A stretch of 64,000 nt of DNA from Saprospiraceae bacterium (GCA_016787345.1 JAEUUU010000166.1:113226-177225), one strand, 5' to 3'; positions 9,207 to 16,828 are shown, counted from the first letter of the stretch. Numbers and translations: made by a program. The notes: a model not told the origin generated them from the letters alone.

Positions 9207-10369
9207 TATTTTTTCTGGTTTTGTTTTTGAAATGCGATGATAGGCTGAAACGGCCCGAATTTGTGTTGTATCTCGGGGAAAGTGTCCTTAAACGGTCCAA
9301 ACGGGTGATCATACGGCTTCTTGCCAATTTCCGGCCAGTCCGTCGAGAGGAAAGGGTGGGGCGGGCGTGGTTGCGCATTGATAAATGCCGCAACGTCCCA
9401 GGCTTCTTCGTCGCTCAGCTGCGGATTGTCGTGGCTTGCGCCGAATGGCATATTGGCTTTCACGTATCCGGCCAGCCTGGAAAGGCGGAAGAGGCCCGCA
9501 CCCTGGTTGTAGCTGTTGTCGCCCCACAATGGAGGGTAATCGCGCGGACTATCGGGCATGGGCAGCCCCTGACCGTTGGCGCCGTGGCAGGAGGCGCACT
9601 GGGTTTGATAAACGAGTTTTCCGCGTTCGGGATCGGCCGCACGGTCGAGAAATGGCACTTCCACAAGGCCGGTACCTTTGGGTTTTTCCCCTTTAGGTAC
9701 GCCGGTGCCCAGCCATTCCATGTAGGCAATAATGGCGCGCATTTCGCGTCCGGTGGTGTCGATGGCCTGACCGTTGAGGCTGCGTTGAAAACAATCGTTG
9801 ATGCGTTTCGGGATGGTTTCCATCGATCCGGAGCGGGCGCGCATCTGCGGATAAGTGCTGTTGACGGCAAAATAATTGTTGCCAAAAGGTTTGGCGCCCG
9901 CGTCGAGGTGGCAACTTTGACAATTCAGGTTGTTGATCGAACCCGGTTTAATCATGCCGTTCGGACCGTAATAATCCTGGGTATGCGCGATCAGATCGCG
10001 GCCGTAGGCGATTAATTCGCTGTGCGGGTCTGTTTGCAAGAGGTATTGGTCGGGCGCTTTCCACAACGCGGTCGGGTCGTATACAGGCATGTACCGGGCA
10101 CGTGTTTCCGCTGCCAGTCGGGCGCTTTTCTCACGCGACGACCACCAAAGCACCGTGCCCATTACCACGAGCAATATCGCCAGCATTCGAATCACCACCC
10201 GCAAACGATTGAGAAACAACAATTGCCGGGAGACGGAAAACCGCGCCTGCGGGTGCTGCGCGATCTTCTGCTGCAGATAGGCCACACTTCCCGAAACCGC
10301 CAGAACACCGACCACCATTGCACCGACAACCAACCAAAAAACAGGATAATACAATGAGTTGACTTCCAT
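9206..10369 (-). CDS. tsdA: TsdA-like diheme c-type cytochrome (thiosulfate dehydrogenase family), membrane-anchored
   Basis: 387 residues from the ATG at 10369; in-frame starts further upstream overlap the promoter. Two membrane segments lie at about residues 9-31 and 57-76. Two cytochrome c domains follow, with haem sites CQSCH (150-154) and CASCH (258-262). Around them are the TsdA-type signatures NCQSCHLDAG, IPKRINDCFQRSLNG, YPPLWGDNSYNQGAG, YVKANMPFG and LSDEEAWDVAAFIN. TsdA couples two thiosulfates to tetrathionate and passes electrons to cytochromes; some members run in reverse. It is followed by the soxB-like gene with a one-base overlap, and a CRP-type site lies 71 bp upstream. The family is clear; direction and substrate preference cannot be read from sequence. 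Confidence 0.82.
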   Translation of the reverse strand: MEVNSLYYPVFWLVVGAMVVGVLAVSGSVAYLQQKIAQHPQARFSVSRQLLFLNRLRVVIRMLAILLVVMGTVLWWSSREKSARLAAETRARYMPVYDPTALWKAPDQYLLQTDPHSELIAYGRDLIAHTQDYYGPNGMIKPGSINNLNCQSCHLDAGAKPFGNNYFAVNSTYPQMRARSGSMETIPKRINDCFQRSLNGQAIDTTGREMRAIIAYMEWLGTGVPKGEKPKGTGLVEVPFLDRAADPERGKLVYQTQCASCHGANGQGLPMPDSPRDYPPLWGDNSYNQGAGLFRLSRLAGYVKANMPFGASHDNPQLSDEEAWDVAAFINAQPRPPHPFLSTDWPEIGKKPYDHPFGPFKDTFPEIQHKFGPFQPIIAFQKQNQKK

Positions 10370-10409
10370 AAAACAAAAGGCTAAATCAGAAAACCATTTT
10401 TTTCTGATA

Positions 10410-10453
10410 CAAAGTTTGGCCAACGGCTGCTTATGCAACGTGACATTTCTCAC
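10410..10453 (-). promoter_or_regulatory. CRP-type site (site B) and -7 element of the tsdA-soxB-like operon
   Basis: GTGACATTTCTCAC lies at 10440-10453. The minus-strand -7-like element AAACTTTG lies at 10410-10417, one mismatch from TAnnTTTG. Centre-to-edge distance is 29.5 bp. No TTTG -33 element is evident, consistent with an activator-dependent promoter. Confidence 0.65.
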
Positions 10454-10455
10454 GC

Positions 10456-10489
10456 AAAGAAAAAGCGCCTGTCACATTAACAGGCGCTT
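10456..10489 (-). terminator. Intrinsic terminator of sqr
   Basis: AAGCGCCTGT (10463-10472) and ACAGGCGCTT (10480-10489) form a perfect 10-bp stem with a 7-base loop. On the minus strand the stem runs directly into TTTTTC. It lies 28 bp after the sqr stop. Confidence 0.85.
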
Positions 10490-10517
10490 CACAGAAAATG
10501 TCGCTATGGGTCGCATG

Positions 10518-11711
10518 TCAGGCCAGGCCTTTCAGGATCGCAGACCAGTACATGCGAGGCAAAACTTGTTTTTTCAATTGGTACATCGTCCAGCGTTCCT
10601 TCGACTGATCGAAGGGAAAAGTTTCCATCGGCGTGTTGTTGTAGTCGAATTCGGCGAGCACCAGTTTGCCGTATCCTGTCACCAGCGGGCACGAAGTATA
10701 ACCCAGGTATTGGGCGCTGGGTTGCTGACCGTTCATCACGTCGATGATGTTCTGAACCAGCACGGGCGCTTGTTTGCGGATAGCGGCGCCGGTTTTGGAA
10801 ATGGGCAAACCTGCCGCATCACCGAGCGAGAAGATATTGCCGTAACGCACATGCCGCAGCGTCCCTTTATCCACATCAACCCAACCGGCAGCGTTGGCCA
10901 GAGGGCTCGTCCGGACAAAATCGGGGGCGCTTTGCGGAGGCGTAACGTGAATCATGTCAAACTCCACTTCATACACCTGATCCTTGTTGTCTTCTCCAAA
11001 CCCTACGAAGGTCGCTTTTTTGTTGGGCCCGTCGATCTCTGTGAGATTGACGTTGAAGTTGAGTTTGATGTTGCTGCGTTTGCACACGTTCAGCAGCGTT
11101 TTTTCATAGTGTGGTACTGCAAACAGTTTACCCGCACCGCTCCAGTATTGAATATCAGCCTTGGGCAACAAGCCGTTTTTGCGGAAATAATCGGCAGCGA
11201 GGTACATGATCTTGTGCGGCGCGCCCCCGCATTTAACCGGGGTGGAAGGGTTGTGGAAAATGGCTTTTCCTCCCTTGAAATTTTTGAGACATTCGTAGGT
11301 GTAAGGCGCTGTTTCAAAGGAATAATTGCTGCAAACGTTGTTTTTACCCAGGGTTTCCGGCAGCCCTTTGATAGCCGACCAGTTGAGCTGAATCCCCGGA
11401 CTGACGATCAAATAATCGTAACCCAGCTCACCGTCTTCCAGCAAAACCTTGTTAGACTCGGGATCAAAGCCGGTTGCTTTCGTTTTCAGCCAACTTACGC
11501 CCTTGGGCATTACTTCGGCCTCTTCCCGTACAGTCTCCTGAATATCAAACGCGCCGCCGCCGACAAGCGTCCAGGCAGGTTGATAGTAATGTTTGTCGGC
11601 GGCATCCACGATGGCAATATCCAGTTTCCGGTTCTTGCGCAGCAATTGGGCAGCCACTGAAATGCCGGCATTTCCACCGCCGATAATGACAATTTGGTAG
11701 TGATTTTTCAT
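10518..11711 (-). CDS. sqr: Sulfide:quinone oxidoreductase, type II-like
   Basis: 397 residues. An N-terminal Rossmann FAD motif IIGGGNAGIS (9-18) and HYYQP (41-45) are followed by the SQR signature STPVKCGGAPHK with redox Cys161. A second cysteine, TSCPLVTGYGK (Cys341), and the FAD-contact GNIFSLGDAAGLP (291-303) complete the pattern. The two-cysteine arrangement and TSCPLVTGYG match mitochondrial-type (type II) SQR, which oxidises H2S, reduces quinone and delivers the sulfane sulfur to an acceptor as a persulfide. The two MBL-rhodanese proteins nearby are the expected next step. The gene lies alone between prx and its own terminator. No GTGA-N6-TCAC site is seen upstream, only a GTGA half-site (minus strand, 11778-11781) near the equivalent spot and one copy of TTTGCACTTTT. 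Confidence 0.9.
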   Translation of the reverse strand: MKNHYQIVIIGGGNAGISVAAQLLRKNRKLDIAIVDAADKHYYQPAWTLVGGGAFDIQETVREEAEVMPKGVSWLKTKATGFDPESNKVLLEDGELGYDYLIVSPGIQLNWSAIKGLPETLGKNNVCSNYSFETAPYTYECLKNFKGGKAIFHNPSTPVKCGGAPHKIMYLAADYFRKNGLLPKADIQYWSGAGKLFAVPHYEKTLLNVCKRSNIKLNFNVNLTEIDGPNKKATFVGFGEDNKDQVYEVEFDMIHVTPPQSAPDFVRTSPLANAAGWVDVDKGTLRHVRYGNIFSLGDAAGLPISKTGAAIRKQAPVLVQNIIDVMNGQQPSAQYLGYTSCPLVTGYGKLVLAEFDYNNTPMETFPFDQSKERWTMYQLKKQVLPRMYWSAILKGLA

Positions 11712-11767
11712 ACTTGTGCGTCAGCTTAGTTTTGATCACAAAGGTCTTCCCGGGGATCAAACCGAAC

Positions 11768-11778
11768 TTTGCACTTTT
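11768..11778 (+). repeat. TTTGCACTTTT motif copy upstream of sqr
   Basis: The 11-mer lies 57 bp upstream of the sqr ATG. An identical copy is at 12765-12775 and near-copies at 12715, 12744 and 12872. Role unknown; it may be an operator shared by sqr, prx and pdo. Confidence 0.4.
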
Positions 11779-11922
11779 CACCGGGCTAATGGTGTTTTTC
11801 GGGGATAATAAAATTAAATTACGGAACCGGGGCGCATCAACAAAAATGATTTTACACACACATCGAAATTCGCATTTCCATCCTGCCAATAGCCTTTTAT
11901 TCAAAGTGCACAATACAACGAA

Positions 11923-11953
11923 AGAGGCCATCCTGTACACCAGGACGGCCTCT
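11923..11953 (-). terminator. Probable terminator after the peroxiredoxin gene
   Basis: AGAGGCCATCCTG and CAGGACGGCCTCT form a 13-bp stem with one G-U pair on the minus-strand RNA and a 5-base loop. The trailing sequence is only TTTCGTT, so termination may be modest. It lies 28 bp past the prx stop. Confidence 0.65.
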
Positions 11954-11980
11954 CATCAAAAAACAACTCCAGATGAATTC

Positions 11981-12628
11981 TTAGTTCAGATCGCGTTTGG
12001 CCAGGTAAAAGTCGACCATTTCGTAATTGCTTTTCAGGCGCGTATCCAGTTCGTCGAGTGTTTTGGGCGGCGGCACGATGGCTTTTTCGCCCGGCTTCCA
12101 GTTCAGCGGAAGCGCGCACTTGTGCTCGTCGGCGGTTTGCAGCGCTACCAACACACGTTTGATTTCTTCCATGTTGCGGCCCACGTTGAGCGGGTAGTAC
12201 ATGATCAGTCGAATCTTGAAGTTCGGATCAATGAAAAACACGGCGCGAACGGCAGCGGTTTCGCTTTCGCCGGGCTGCAACATGCCATACGATTTGGCAA
12301 CCGACATATCGAGGTCGGCGATGATCGGGAATTCGAACAGCACGCCGGTTTTTTCCCGCACGTTCTGTACCCATGCAATGTGTGCGTGGATGCTGTCGAT
12401 ACTGAGTCCGATCAGTTTGGTTTTATGTGCAGCGAAGAAGTCTTTTTCCAGGGCAAAGCCCGACATCTCTGTTGTACATACCGGGGTAAAATCTGCCGGG
12501 TGGGAAAAGAGGATGGTCCAGGAGCCTTTCGCGTAGTCTGAAAAACGGAGTTTGCCCGTCGTCGTCATAGATTCGAAATCGGGAGCCAGGTCGCCGATAC
12601 GGGGCATTGTTTGAACAGCAGTTTCCAT
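11981..12628 (-). CDS. Peroxiredoxin, 1-Cys Prx6-type
   Basis: 215 residues with the thioredoxin-fold peroxiredoxin pattern: SHPADFTPVCTTEMSGFAL with peroxidatic Cys51, then DMSVAKSYGML, AVFFIDPNFKIRLIMYYPLNVGRN and the long C-terminal extension typical of Prx6/AhpC2-like enzymes. These reduce peroxides. Some family members also act on persulfides, which would suit its position between sqr and a persulfide dioxygenase gene; that role is inferred. It is transcribed divergently from pdo1 across a 318-bp region. No GTGA-N6-TCAC site is seen upstream. Confidence 0.88.
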   Translation of the reverse strand: METAVQTMPRIGDLAPDFESMTTTGKLRFSDYAKGSWTILFSHPADFTPVCTTEMSGFALEKDFFAAHKTKLIGLSIDSIHAHIAWVQNVREKTGVLFEFPIIADLDMSVAKSYGMLQPGESETAAVRAVFFIDPNFKIRLIMYYPLNVGRNMEEIKRVLVALQTADEHKCALPLNWKPGEKAIVPPPKTLDELDTRLKSNYEMVDFYLAKRDLN

Positions 12629-12946
12629 AATTAATGCTTGGATGCTTTAAAATGAAGTGGAAGGCAAAGGTGCGCCGAACACCCCGGAGTGGTGTAGGAC
12701 ATTTAAGGGCGCTATTGGCACTTTTTACGGAATAGGGCAGGGACTTGTACTTTTCAAATACTATTTTGCACTTTTCCTTTCTCTATACAAAATCTATCTT
12801 AAAAACACAATGACGCAAATTTTTTTGTGGCAAGACTTTGGTCATCGGGCAGGTTTGGGCGCCCCCTGACTTTTGCACTTGTTACCGGTTGAGCAACTAC
12901 CGGCAATTTCATTTCTCACTTTCACAATAAAATTAGCACAACAAAC
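12629..12946. promoter_or_regulatory. Divergent prx/pdo1 regulatory region with repeated TTTGCACTTTT-like motifs
   Basis: This 318-bp non-coding region lies between two divergent genes. I see no credible gene in it. It contains four plus-oriented copies of a motif: TTGGCACTTTT (12715-12725), CTTGTACTTTT (12744-12754), TTTGCACTTTT (12765-12775) and TTTGCACTTGT (12872-12882). An identical 11-mer precedes sqr. No GTGA-N6-TCAC site is present. The motifs may be operators for a second regulator of the sulfide-oxidation genes. Confidence 0.4.
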
Positions 12947-14359
12947 ATGAAAGTTGAACAACTGTATACCGGATGCCTGGCAGAAGCGGCCTACTATATC
13001 GAATCAGACGGGGAAGCAGCGATCATTGATCCGCTTCGCGAAACGAAACCCTACATCGATCGGGCAACTGCCGACGGCGCCAAAATCAAATATGTACTTG
13101 AGACACACTTCCACGCCGACTTCGTATCCGGGCACATCGACCTGGCGAAAAAAACCGGCGCGACCATTGTTTTCGGCCCTACTGCCAAGCCCAATTTTGA
13201 GGCCCACGTCGCACAAGACGGTGAAGTGCTGAAAATCGGCAAGCTCAGTCTGGTTGTTCTGCATACGCCCGGCCACACCATGGAGTCGTCCAGTTTCCTC
13301 CTGCGCGACGAAAACGGTAAAGATGTGGCTGTATTCACCGGCGATACGCTGTTTATCGGCGACGTTGGCCGCCCCGACCTGGCTGTTAAAAGCGATCTTT
13401 CCCGCGAAGACCTTGCCGGCCTGCTGTTCGATTCGCTGCGCAATAAAATCATGACCCTGCCCGACGACGTGATCGTGTATCCGGGTCACGGCGCCGGATC
13501 GGCCTGCGGCAAAAAAATGGCCAAGGAAACCGAAAGCACGATCGGTCTTCAAAAACAATTCAACTACGCCCTTCGCGCCGATATGACCCGCGAAGAGTTT
13601 GTTACCGAAGTGACGACCGGCCTGGTTGATCCGCCGCAGTATTTCCCGAAAAACGCCGTGATGAACCGCATGGGTTATGAAAGCTTCGACAAGGTGATGT
13701 CGCAAGGCGCCCAGGCGCTCAGCCCGCGTGAATTCGTGACGGTTGCCGAATCCACCGGCGCGCTTATCCTCGATACGCGCCCCAAAGAAGCATTCGTCAA
13801 GGGTTTCATCCCCGGCGCTATCTTTATCGGCCTCGACGGCCAGTTCGCGTCGTGGGTAGGCACCCTGATTACCGATCTTCAGCAACCGATTCTTCTGGTG
13901 TGCGAAGCCGGTAAAGAAGAAGAAGCCGTAACGCGCCTCGCTCGCGTGGGCTACGACAACTGCCAGGGTTACCTCGCCGGCGGCCTGGAAGCCTGGAGTG
14001 CCGACAAGCGCGAGGTTGACACACTGGAAGTGATCTCGGCCGACGAGTTCCTGGCTCGTCACAATAAAGGCAACGAAGTGACGCTCGATGTGCGCCGCAA
14101 AAGCGAATACGACACCGAACACCTGGTCGGCGCCAATAATTTCCCGCTCGACTTCATCAACCGCAACATGGCCGAGGTCAATCGCGACACGACTTACCTC
14201 GTACACTGCGCCGGCGGCTATCGCTCCGCCATCGCTGCCAGCATCCTGAAAAGCCGCGGATTCGAAAACGTCGTCGATGTCGACGGCGGCTTCTCGGCCA
14301 TCAAAGCGACCGGAAAAGCTCCACTCACGCAATACGTGGAGCAGATCACGGAACTGTAA
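12947..14359 (+). CDS. MBL-fold/rhodanese/rhodanese fusion, persulfide dioxygenase type (copy 1)
   Basis: 470 residues. Residues 1-245 are a metallo-beta-lactamase fold with ETHFHADFVSGH (His54, His56, Asp58), TPGHTM (His110), FTGDTLF (Asp133) and PGHGAGSACGK. Two rhodanese domains follow. The first (about 262-350) has loop CEAGKEEE with Cys319. The second (about 365-460) has the classical CAGGYRS loop with Cys421. Such fusions include the ETHE1-like persulfide dioxygenase CstB, which oxidises persulfides to sulfite or thiosulfate. A sulfur cycle with SQR upstream and thiosulfate-handling TsdA/SoxB-like proteins fits. The gene is monocistronic, ending in a strong terminator. Compare copy 2 at 18908, where the first rhodanese cysteine is lost. 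Confidence 0.85.
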   Translation: MKVEQLYTGCLAEAAYYIESDGEAAIIDPLRETKPYIDRATADGAKIKYVLETHFHADFVSGHIDLAKKTGATIVFGPTAKPNFEAHVAQDGEVLKIGKLSLVVLHTPGHTMESSSFLLRDENGKDVAVFTGDTLFIGDVGRPDLAVKSDLSREDLAGLLFDSLRNKIMTLPDDVIVYPGHGAGSACGKKMAKETESTIGLQKQFNYALRADMTREEFVTEVTTGLVDPPQYFPKNAVMNRMGYESFDKVMSQGAQALSPREFVTVAESTGALILDTRPKEAFVKGFIPGAIFIGLDGQFASWVGTLITDLQQPILLVCEAGKEEEAVTRLARVGYDNCQGYLAGGLEAWSADKREVDTLEVISADEFLARHNKGNEVTLDVRRKSEYDTEHLVGANNFPLDFINRNMAEVNRDTTYLVHCAGGYRSAIAASILKSRGFENVVDVDGGFSAIKATGKAPLTQYVEQITEL

Positions 14360-14399
14360 AAGAAACGATGTGTACTTGACAGAGTAGTCTTCCATAGAC

Positions 14400-14435
14400 A
14401 ACCCGACCAGCCGGAATTGGTAGGTCGGGTTTTTC
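14400..14435 (+). terminator. Intrinsic terminator of pdo1
   Basis: AACCCGACC (14400-14408) and GGTCGGGTT (14423-14431) form a perfect 9-bp stem followed by a T run, 40 bp after the pdo1 stop. Confidence 0.85.
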
Positions 14436-14447
14436 TATTTATGACAG

Positions 14448-14455
14448 TACCTTTG
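14448..14455 (+). promoter_or_regulatory. Bacteroidota -7 element for the TlpA-like gene
   Basis: TACCTTTG matches TAnnTTTG and lies 22 bp before the ATG at 14478. No TTTG is found at the -33 position, which overlaps the pdo1 terminator. Confidence 0.45.
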
Positions 14456-14477
14456 TTGCAGAATCAGACTTAAAGCA

Positions 14478-15668
14478 ATGAAAAAGAATTGGTTAGGTGT
14501 AAGCGCTGCATTCGCGATCATCCTGTTTTCGATTTTTGCCGCACAATGCCAGACGCGCACCGGAATACGCGGAAAAATTGAAATGGCCCCGGGCTGGAAA
14601 TCGGTGCTCTATTTGATCGAGCCGGTTAATTTCAGCGACATATCGGCTTCTTACAGCGGCCGGCTGGTGGATTCCACGATAATCCTTCCTGACGGAAGTT
14701 TCGTATTTCAACTTCCTGAATCCGGACAGATCAAACTCTACCAACTGTGTATACAAAAAACGGGCAGCCGTTTTTTCAATAAACTGGAGGATACCCCGGA
14801 AGAGCGCAATTTTTTTCCGATCGTAATGCAGCCTGGAACTCCGATTCAATTTTATTCAAAAGCCGACCAGTTCCTCTCGCAGGCCCGCATAGAGCAGCCA
14901 TCGCCCGACCATCGGGCATTAATGCAATTGCGCGACGTCTGGATGGCCGCACAAACCAATTTTCAGGAGACTGTCCGGAACATCGACGATGCGGACGAGA
15001 ACGCCATACTTGCCCACGAAACCGCACTCGAACGATACCGGGCGTCCCTGATGGCGTTTGCCGATACGACGCAGTCATTTTACGCGGCCCTTGTGGCCAT
15101 CCGGTGGGTCAGCCCGGAAAACGATTACGAACGTATTCCCGAGTTTTTGGCCAGTCAATGCCGACGCTGGCAGGCAATTTATCCCGGCGAACCATACACC
15201 CTGCATTTATGTCAAATGGCGCACCCTGCGCAGTTGCCGGTTATGGTAGGCGATGTCATGCCTAATGTCGAACTCCCGATGATGGATGGTAAAACGGATA
15301 GTCTGTATCATCTGTTGGGCCCAAAACTCACGTTGATCGACTTATGGGCATCCTGGTGCGCGCCATGCCGGAAAGAAAACCGGGAAGTGCTGGTCCCTTT
15401 GTATCAGGAAACGAAAGACAAAGGCTTCCAGATCGTCGGCTATGCGCTCGACAGCAATGAAAAAGGCTGGAAGGCAGCCATTGCAAAAGACCAGGCTTTA
15501 TGGCCGCAAAGTTCTCATTTACAAGGAGATGTGAGTCCATTCCTTGATCTTCTGCGGATCAGAACAATACCCGCCAATTTTTTGCTCGACAGCCAGGGCA
15601 GGGTAGTTGCCAAAAACCTGCACGGCGAAGAACTCAGTGCCCTTGTTCGGGCGTACCTCGAAAAATAG
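14478..15668 (+). CDS. TlpA-like periplasmic thioredoxin-fold disulfide reductase
   Basis: 396 residues with a signal peptide of about 25 residues. Residues 30-130 form a beta-rich domain like the DUF4369 modules often fused to Bacteroidota thioredoxins. A helical linker follows, then a thioredoxin domain (about 255-396) with the active site ASWCAPCRKE and a downstream cis-proline segment RIRTIPANFLLD. Such proteins act as periplasmic thiol reductases, for example in cytochrome c maturation. Its place between pdo1 and the small DUF2892 genes suggests service to the c-type cytochrome or to protein persulfides, but it has its own promoter element and no CRP-type site. General family is certain, specific role unknown. 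Confidence 0.8.
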   Translation: MKKNWLGVSAAFAIILFSIFAAQCQTRTGIRGKIEMAPGWKSVLYLIEPVNFSDISASYSGRLVDSTIILPDGSFVFQLPESGQIKLYQLCIQKTGSRFFNKLEDTPEERNFFPIVMQPGTPIQFYSKADQFLSQARIEQPSPDHRALMQLRDVWMAAQTNFQETVRNIDDADENAILAHETALERYRASLMAFADTTQSFYAALVAIRWVSPENDYERIPEFLASQCRRWQAIYPGEPYTLHLCQMAHPAQLPVMVGDVMPNVELPMMDGKTDSLYHLLGPKLTLIDLWASWCAPCRKENREVLVPLYQETKDKGFQIVGYALDSNEKGWKAAIAKDQALWPQSSHLQGDVSPFLDLLRIRTIPANFLLDSQGRVVAKNLHGEELSALVRAYLEK

Positions 15669-15681
15669 GGCAGGGGAGTGG

Positions 15682-15739
15682 CGGTTTCGTACAGTCGGCA
15701 ATCAGAAAAAAATTGCCCGACGCCGTCCGTACGAAACCG
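15682..15739. terminator. Long imperfect hairpin between convergent genes
   Basis: CGGTTTCGTAC (15682-15692) pairs with GTACGAAACCG (15729-15739), and an inner GGCAAT pairs with ATTGCC across an A-rich loop. It sits between the convergent TlpA-like and DUF2892 genes. It is probably a bidirectional stop signal, although neither side has a clean T run. Confidence 0.45.
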
Positions 15740-15747
15740 GCATGCAT

Positions 15748-15957
15748 TTACTTTTGGGATGTAGGGCAGGTCGACAATCCTACGATCGCGTAAAGCGGGC
15801 AAAAACTGACGACGCTGGTCAGTGTAAAAATAGCGGCGACGACGATGGCGACAATACCCAGCGTACCCGTCAGCGTACCGTTGAAGAAAAGGAATGCGGC
15901 GATCGCTGCAATCACGAGGCGAACGATCCGGTCGATGTTACCCATGTTCTTTTTCAT
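15748..15957 (-). CDS. DUF2892-family small membrane protein
   Basis: 69 residues that begin MKKNMGNIDRIVRL and contain two adjacent hydrophobic helices (about 10-27 and 30-49), then SFCPLYAIVGLSTCP with two cysteines. This matches the DUF2892 (YgaP membrane-domain-like) family, often found with rhodaneses. Its start lies 21 bp after a 32-residue membrane peptide under CRP-type site E. The function of the family is not established; association with sulfane-sulfur trafficking is inferred from context. Confidence 0.8.
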   Translation of the reverse strand: MKKNMGNIDRIVRLVIAAIAAFLFFNGTLTGTLGIVAIVVAAIFTLTSVVSFCPLYAIVGLSTCPTSQK

Positions 15958-15978
15958 GGCAGTTCAAATTGTAGTTGG

Positions 15979-16077
15979 TTAACGAATGATTTGTACCAGC
16001 CAGACGATGAGGCCAATCAGACCCGCGCAAAGCAGGCAAACGATAAAGAGTTTCAGCAATGGCGGCCAGTTTTTCAT
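15979..16077 (-). CDS. 32-residue single-span membrane peptide
   Basis: An ATG at 16077 opens a 32-codon frame beginning MKNWPPLLKLFIVC, continuing as one hydrophobic helix and ending WLVQIIR then TAA. It starts about 49 bp downstream of the perfect CRP-type palindrome (site E) and ends 21 bp before the DUF2892 gene, so it would be the first gene of that unit. The charge and hydrophobicity pattern (short basic start, one helix, basic end) resembles a small membrane protein. It might instead be an untranslated leader; conservation would decide. Confidence 0.5.
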   Translation of the reverse strand: MKNWPPLLKLFIVCLLCAGLIGLIVWLVQIIR

Positions 16078-16097
16078 CGTGGAGGCTTTTGACAAAT

Positions 16098-16143
16098 CAA
16101 AGTTCTCCTTTCCACGGCAGGGTTTATGTGATCGCGATCACAT
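16098..16143 (-). promoter_or_regulatory. CRP-type site (site E, perfect 18-bp palindrome) and -7 element
   Basis: ATGTGATCGCGATCACAT (16126-16143) is a perfect palindrome containing GTGA-N6-TCAC. The minus-strand -7-like element GAACTTTG lies at 16098-16105. Centre-to-edge distance is 29.5 bp, identical to sites A and B. It overlaps the last codons and stop of the Crp-family gene, so that regulator may influence its own transcript end as well as the downstream unit. Confidence 0.65.
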
Positions 16144-16791
16144 AGCCTGAAAAATTTCAATAACACCTCTCGAATGGCGCAATGCGCCCCGTTCTTCCAG
16201 CTGGCGGATCAGCCGCGAGACCGCCTCCCGCGAACTGTTGAGATCGTCGGCAATCTGTTGTTGGGAAATGCGGATCTGACGGGTTTGTAAGGCCGAGGCT
16301 TTTTCTTTGAGATAGTTGAGCAGTCGCTCGTCAAGTCGTTGAAAAACAACACTTTCCAATGCCTGCAGTAGTTCGTCGTACCGGCGGCCGAAGCTGTCGA
16401 AAGCAAAACGCTGCCACGACGGAAACTTCCGGGCGGCTTCGTACACTTCCATGGCCGGCAACAACAATACCCGGGTAGTTTCCTGCGTCAGAGCATTGAT
16501 CCGGCTGCGCTCGTTTTTGTAACAGGTATTGAGTGTGATGGCGCAGGTCTCACCGGGCAGGATGTAGTACAAAAAAATCTCCCGGCCGCCGGGATCTTCC
16601 GTCGATACTTTGATAGAGCCTTGTAAAACCAGTGGTACGTGGCGTACGGCGCCACCAACCTGCATGAGGGTCTGCCCAGGCCCGACTTCGGCAAAAACTG
16701 ACTTATCGAGTAGCCATTGCGCAAGTTCGTGTTGCTCAAAAGCTGGGAAAATCCTGCGCAAAGCGGCCGCATCCAACGGGTGTTGCATCAT
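16138..16791 (-). CDS. Crp/Fnr-family transcriptional regulator, proposed sulfur regulator
   Basis: 217 residues from the ATG at 16791; the next codon is also ATG. Residues 1-120 form a cyclic-nucleotide-binding-like domain with GPGQTLMQVG and LPGETCAITLNTCYKNERSRI (Cys83, Cys90). A long dimerisation helix and a winged HTH follow. The recognition helix NSSREAVSRLI keeps the R-E-x-x-x-R pattern that E. coli CRP uses to read GTGA. No N-terminal iron-sulfur cysteines are present, so this is not a classical FNR. Five GTGA-N6-TCAC sites surround it upstream of sulfur genes. The two effector-domain cysteines could sense sulfide or persulfide, but this is speculation. A strong promoter at 16797-16828 suggests a nearly leaderless transcript. 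Confidence 0.85.
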   Translation of the reverse strand: MMQHPLDAAALRRIFPAFEQHELAQWLLDKSVFAEVGPGQTLMQVGGAVRHVPLVLQGSIKVSTEDPGGREIFLYYILPGETCAITLNTCYKNERSRINALTQETTRVLLLPAMEVYEAARKFPSWQRFAFDSFGRRYDELLQALESVVFQRLDERLLNYLKEKASALQTRQIRISQQQIADDLNSSREAVSRLIRQLEERGALRHSRGVIEIFQAM

Positions 16792-16796
16792 GCCGC

Positions 16797-16828
16797 CAAA
16801 TATAGACAGAGTAGGGGAGAGGCCCAAA
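16797..16828 (-). promoter_or_regulatory. Sigma-A promoter of the Crp-family regulator
   Basis: On the minus strand, TTTG (16825-16828), a 20-bp spacer and TATATTTG (16797-16804) give a full match to the Bacteroidota consensus. Predicted transcription starts about at the ATG (16791), implying leaderless or near-leaderless mRNA. The -33 element overlaps the T run of the upstream terminator. Confidence 0.65.

Noticed and set aside
11726-11739. A full CRP-type site upstream of sqr
   Set aside because: Near 11726-11739 only TCAC matches, not GTGA. A GTGA half-site lies near the equivalent position, but no full GTGA-N6-TCAC is present.
12657-12869. 70-codon plus-strand frame in the prx/pdo1 intergenic region
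   Set aside because: It overlaps the repeated TTTGCACTTTT motifs, has no domain, and looks like chance coding in a regulatory region.
13004-14401. 465-codon minus-strand open frame antisense to pdo1
   Set aside because: A shadow of a strongly recognised MBL-rhodanese gene, with no sensible protein features.
16138-16791. FNR-type oxygen sensor
   Set aside because: No N-terminal cysteine cluster for a 4Fe-4S centre is seen; the protein is only Crp/Fnr-like.
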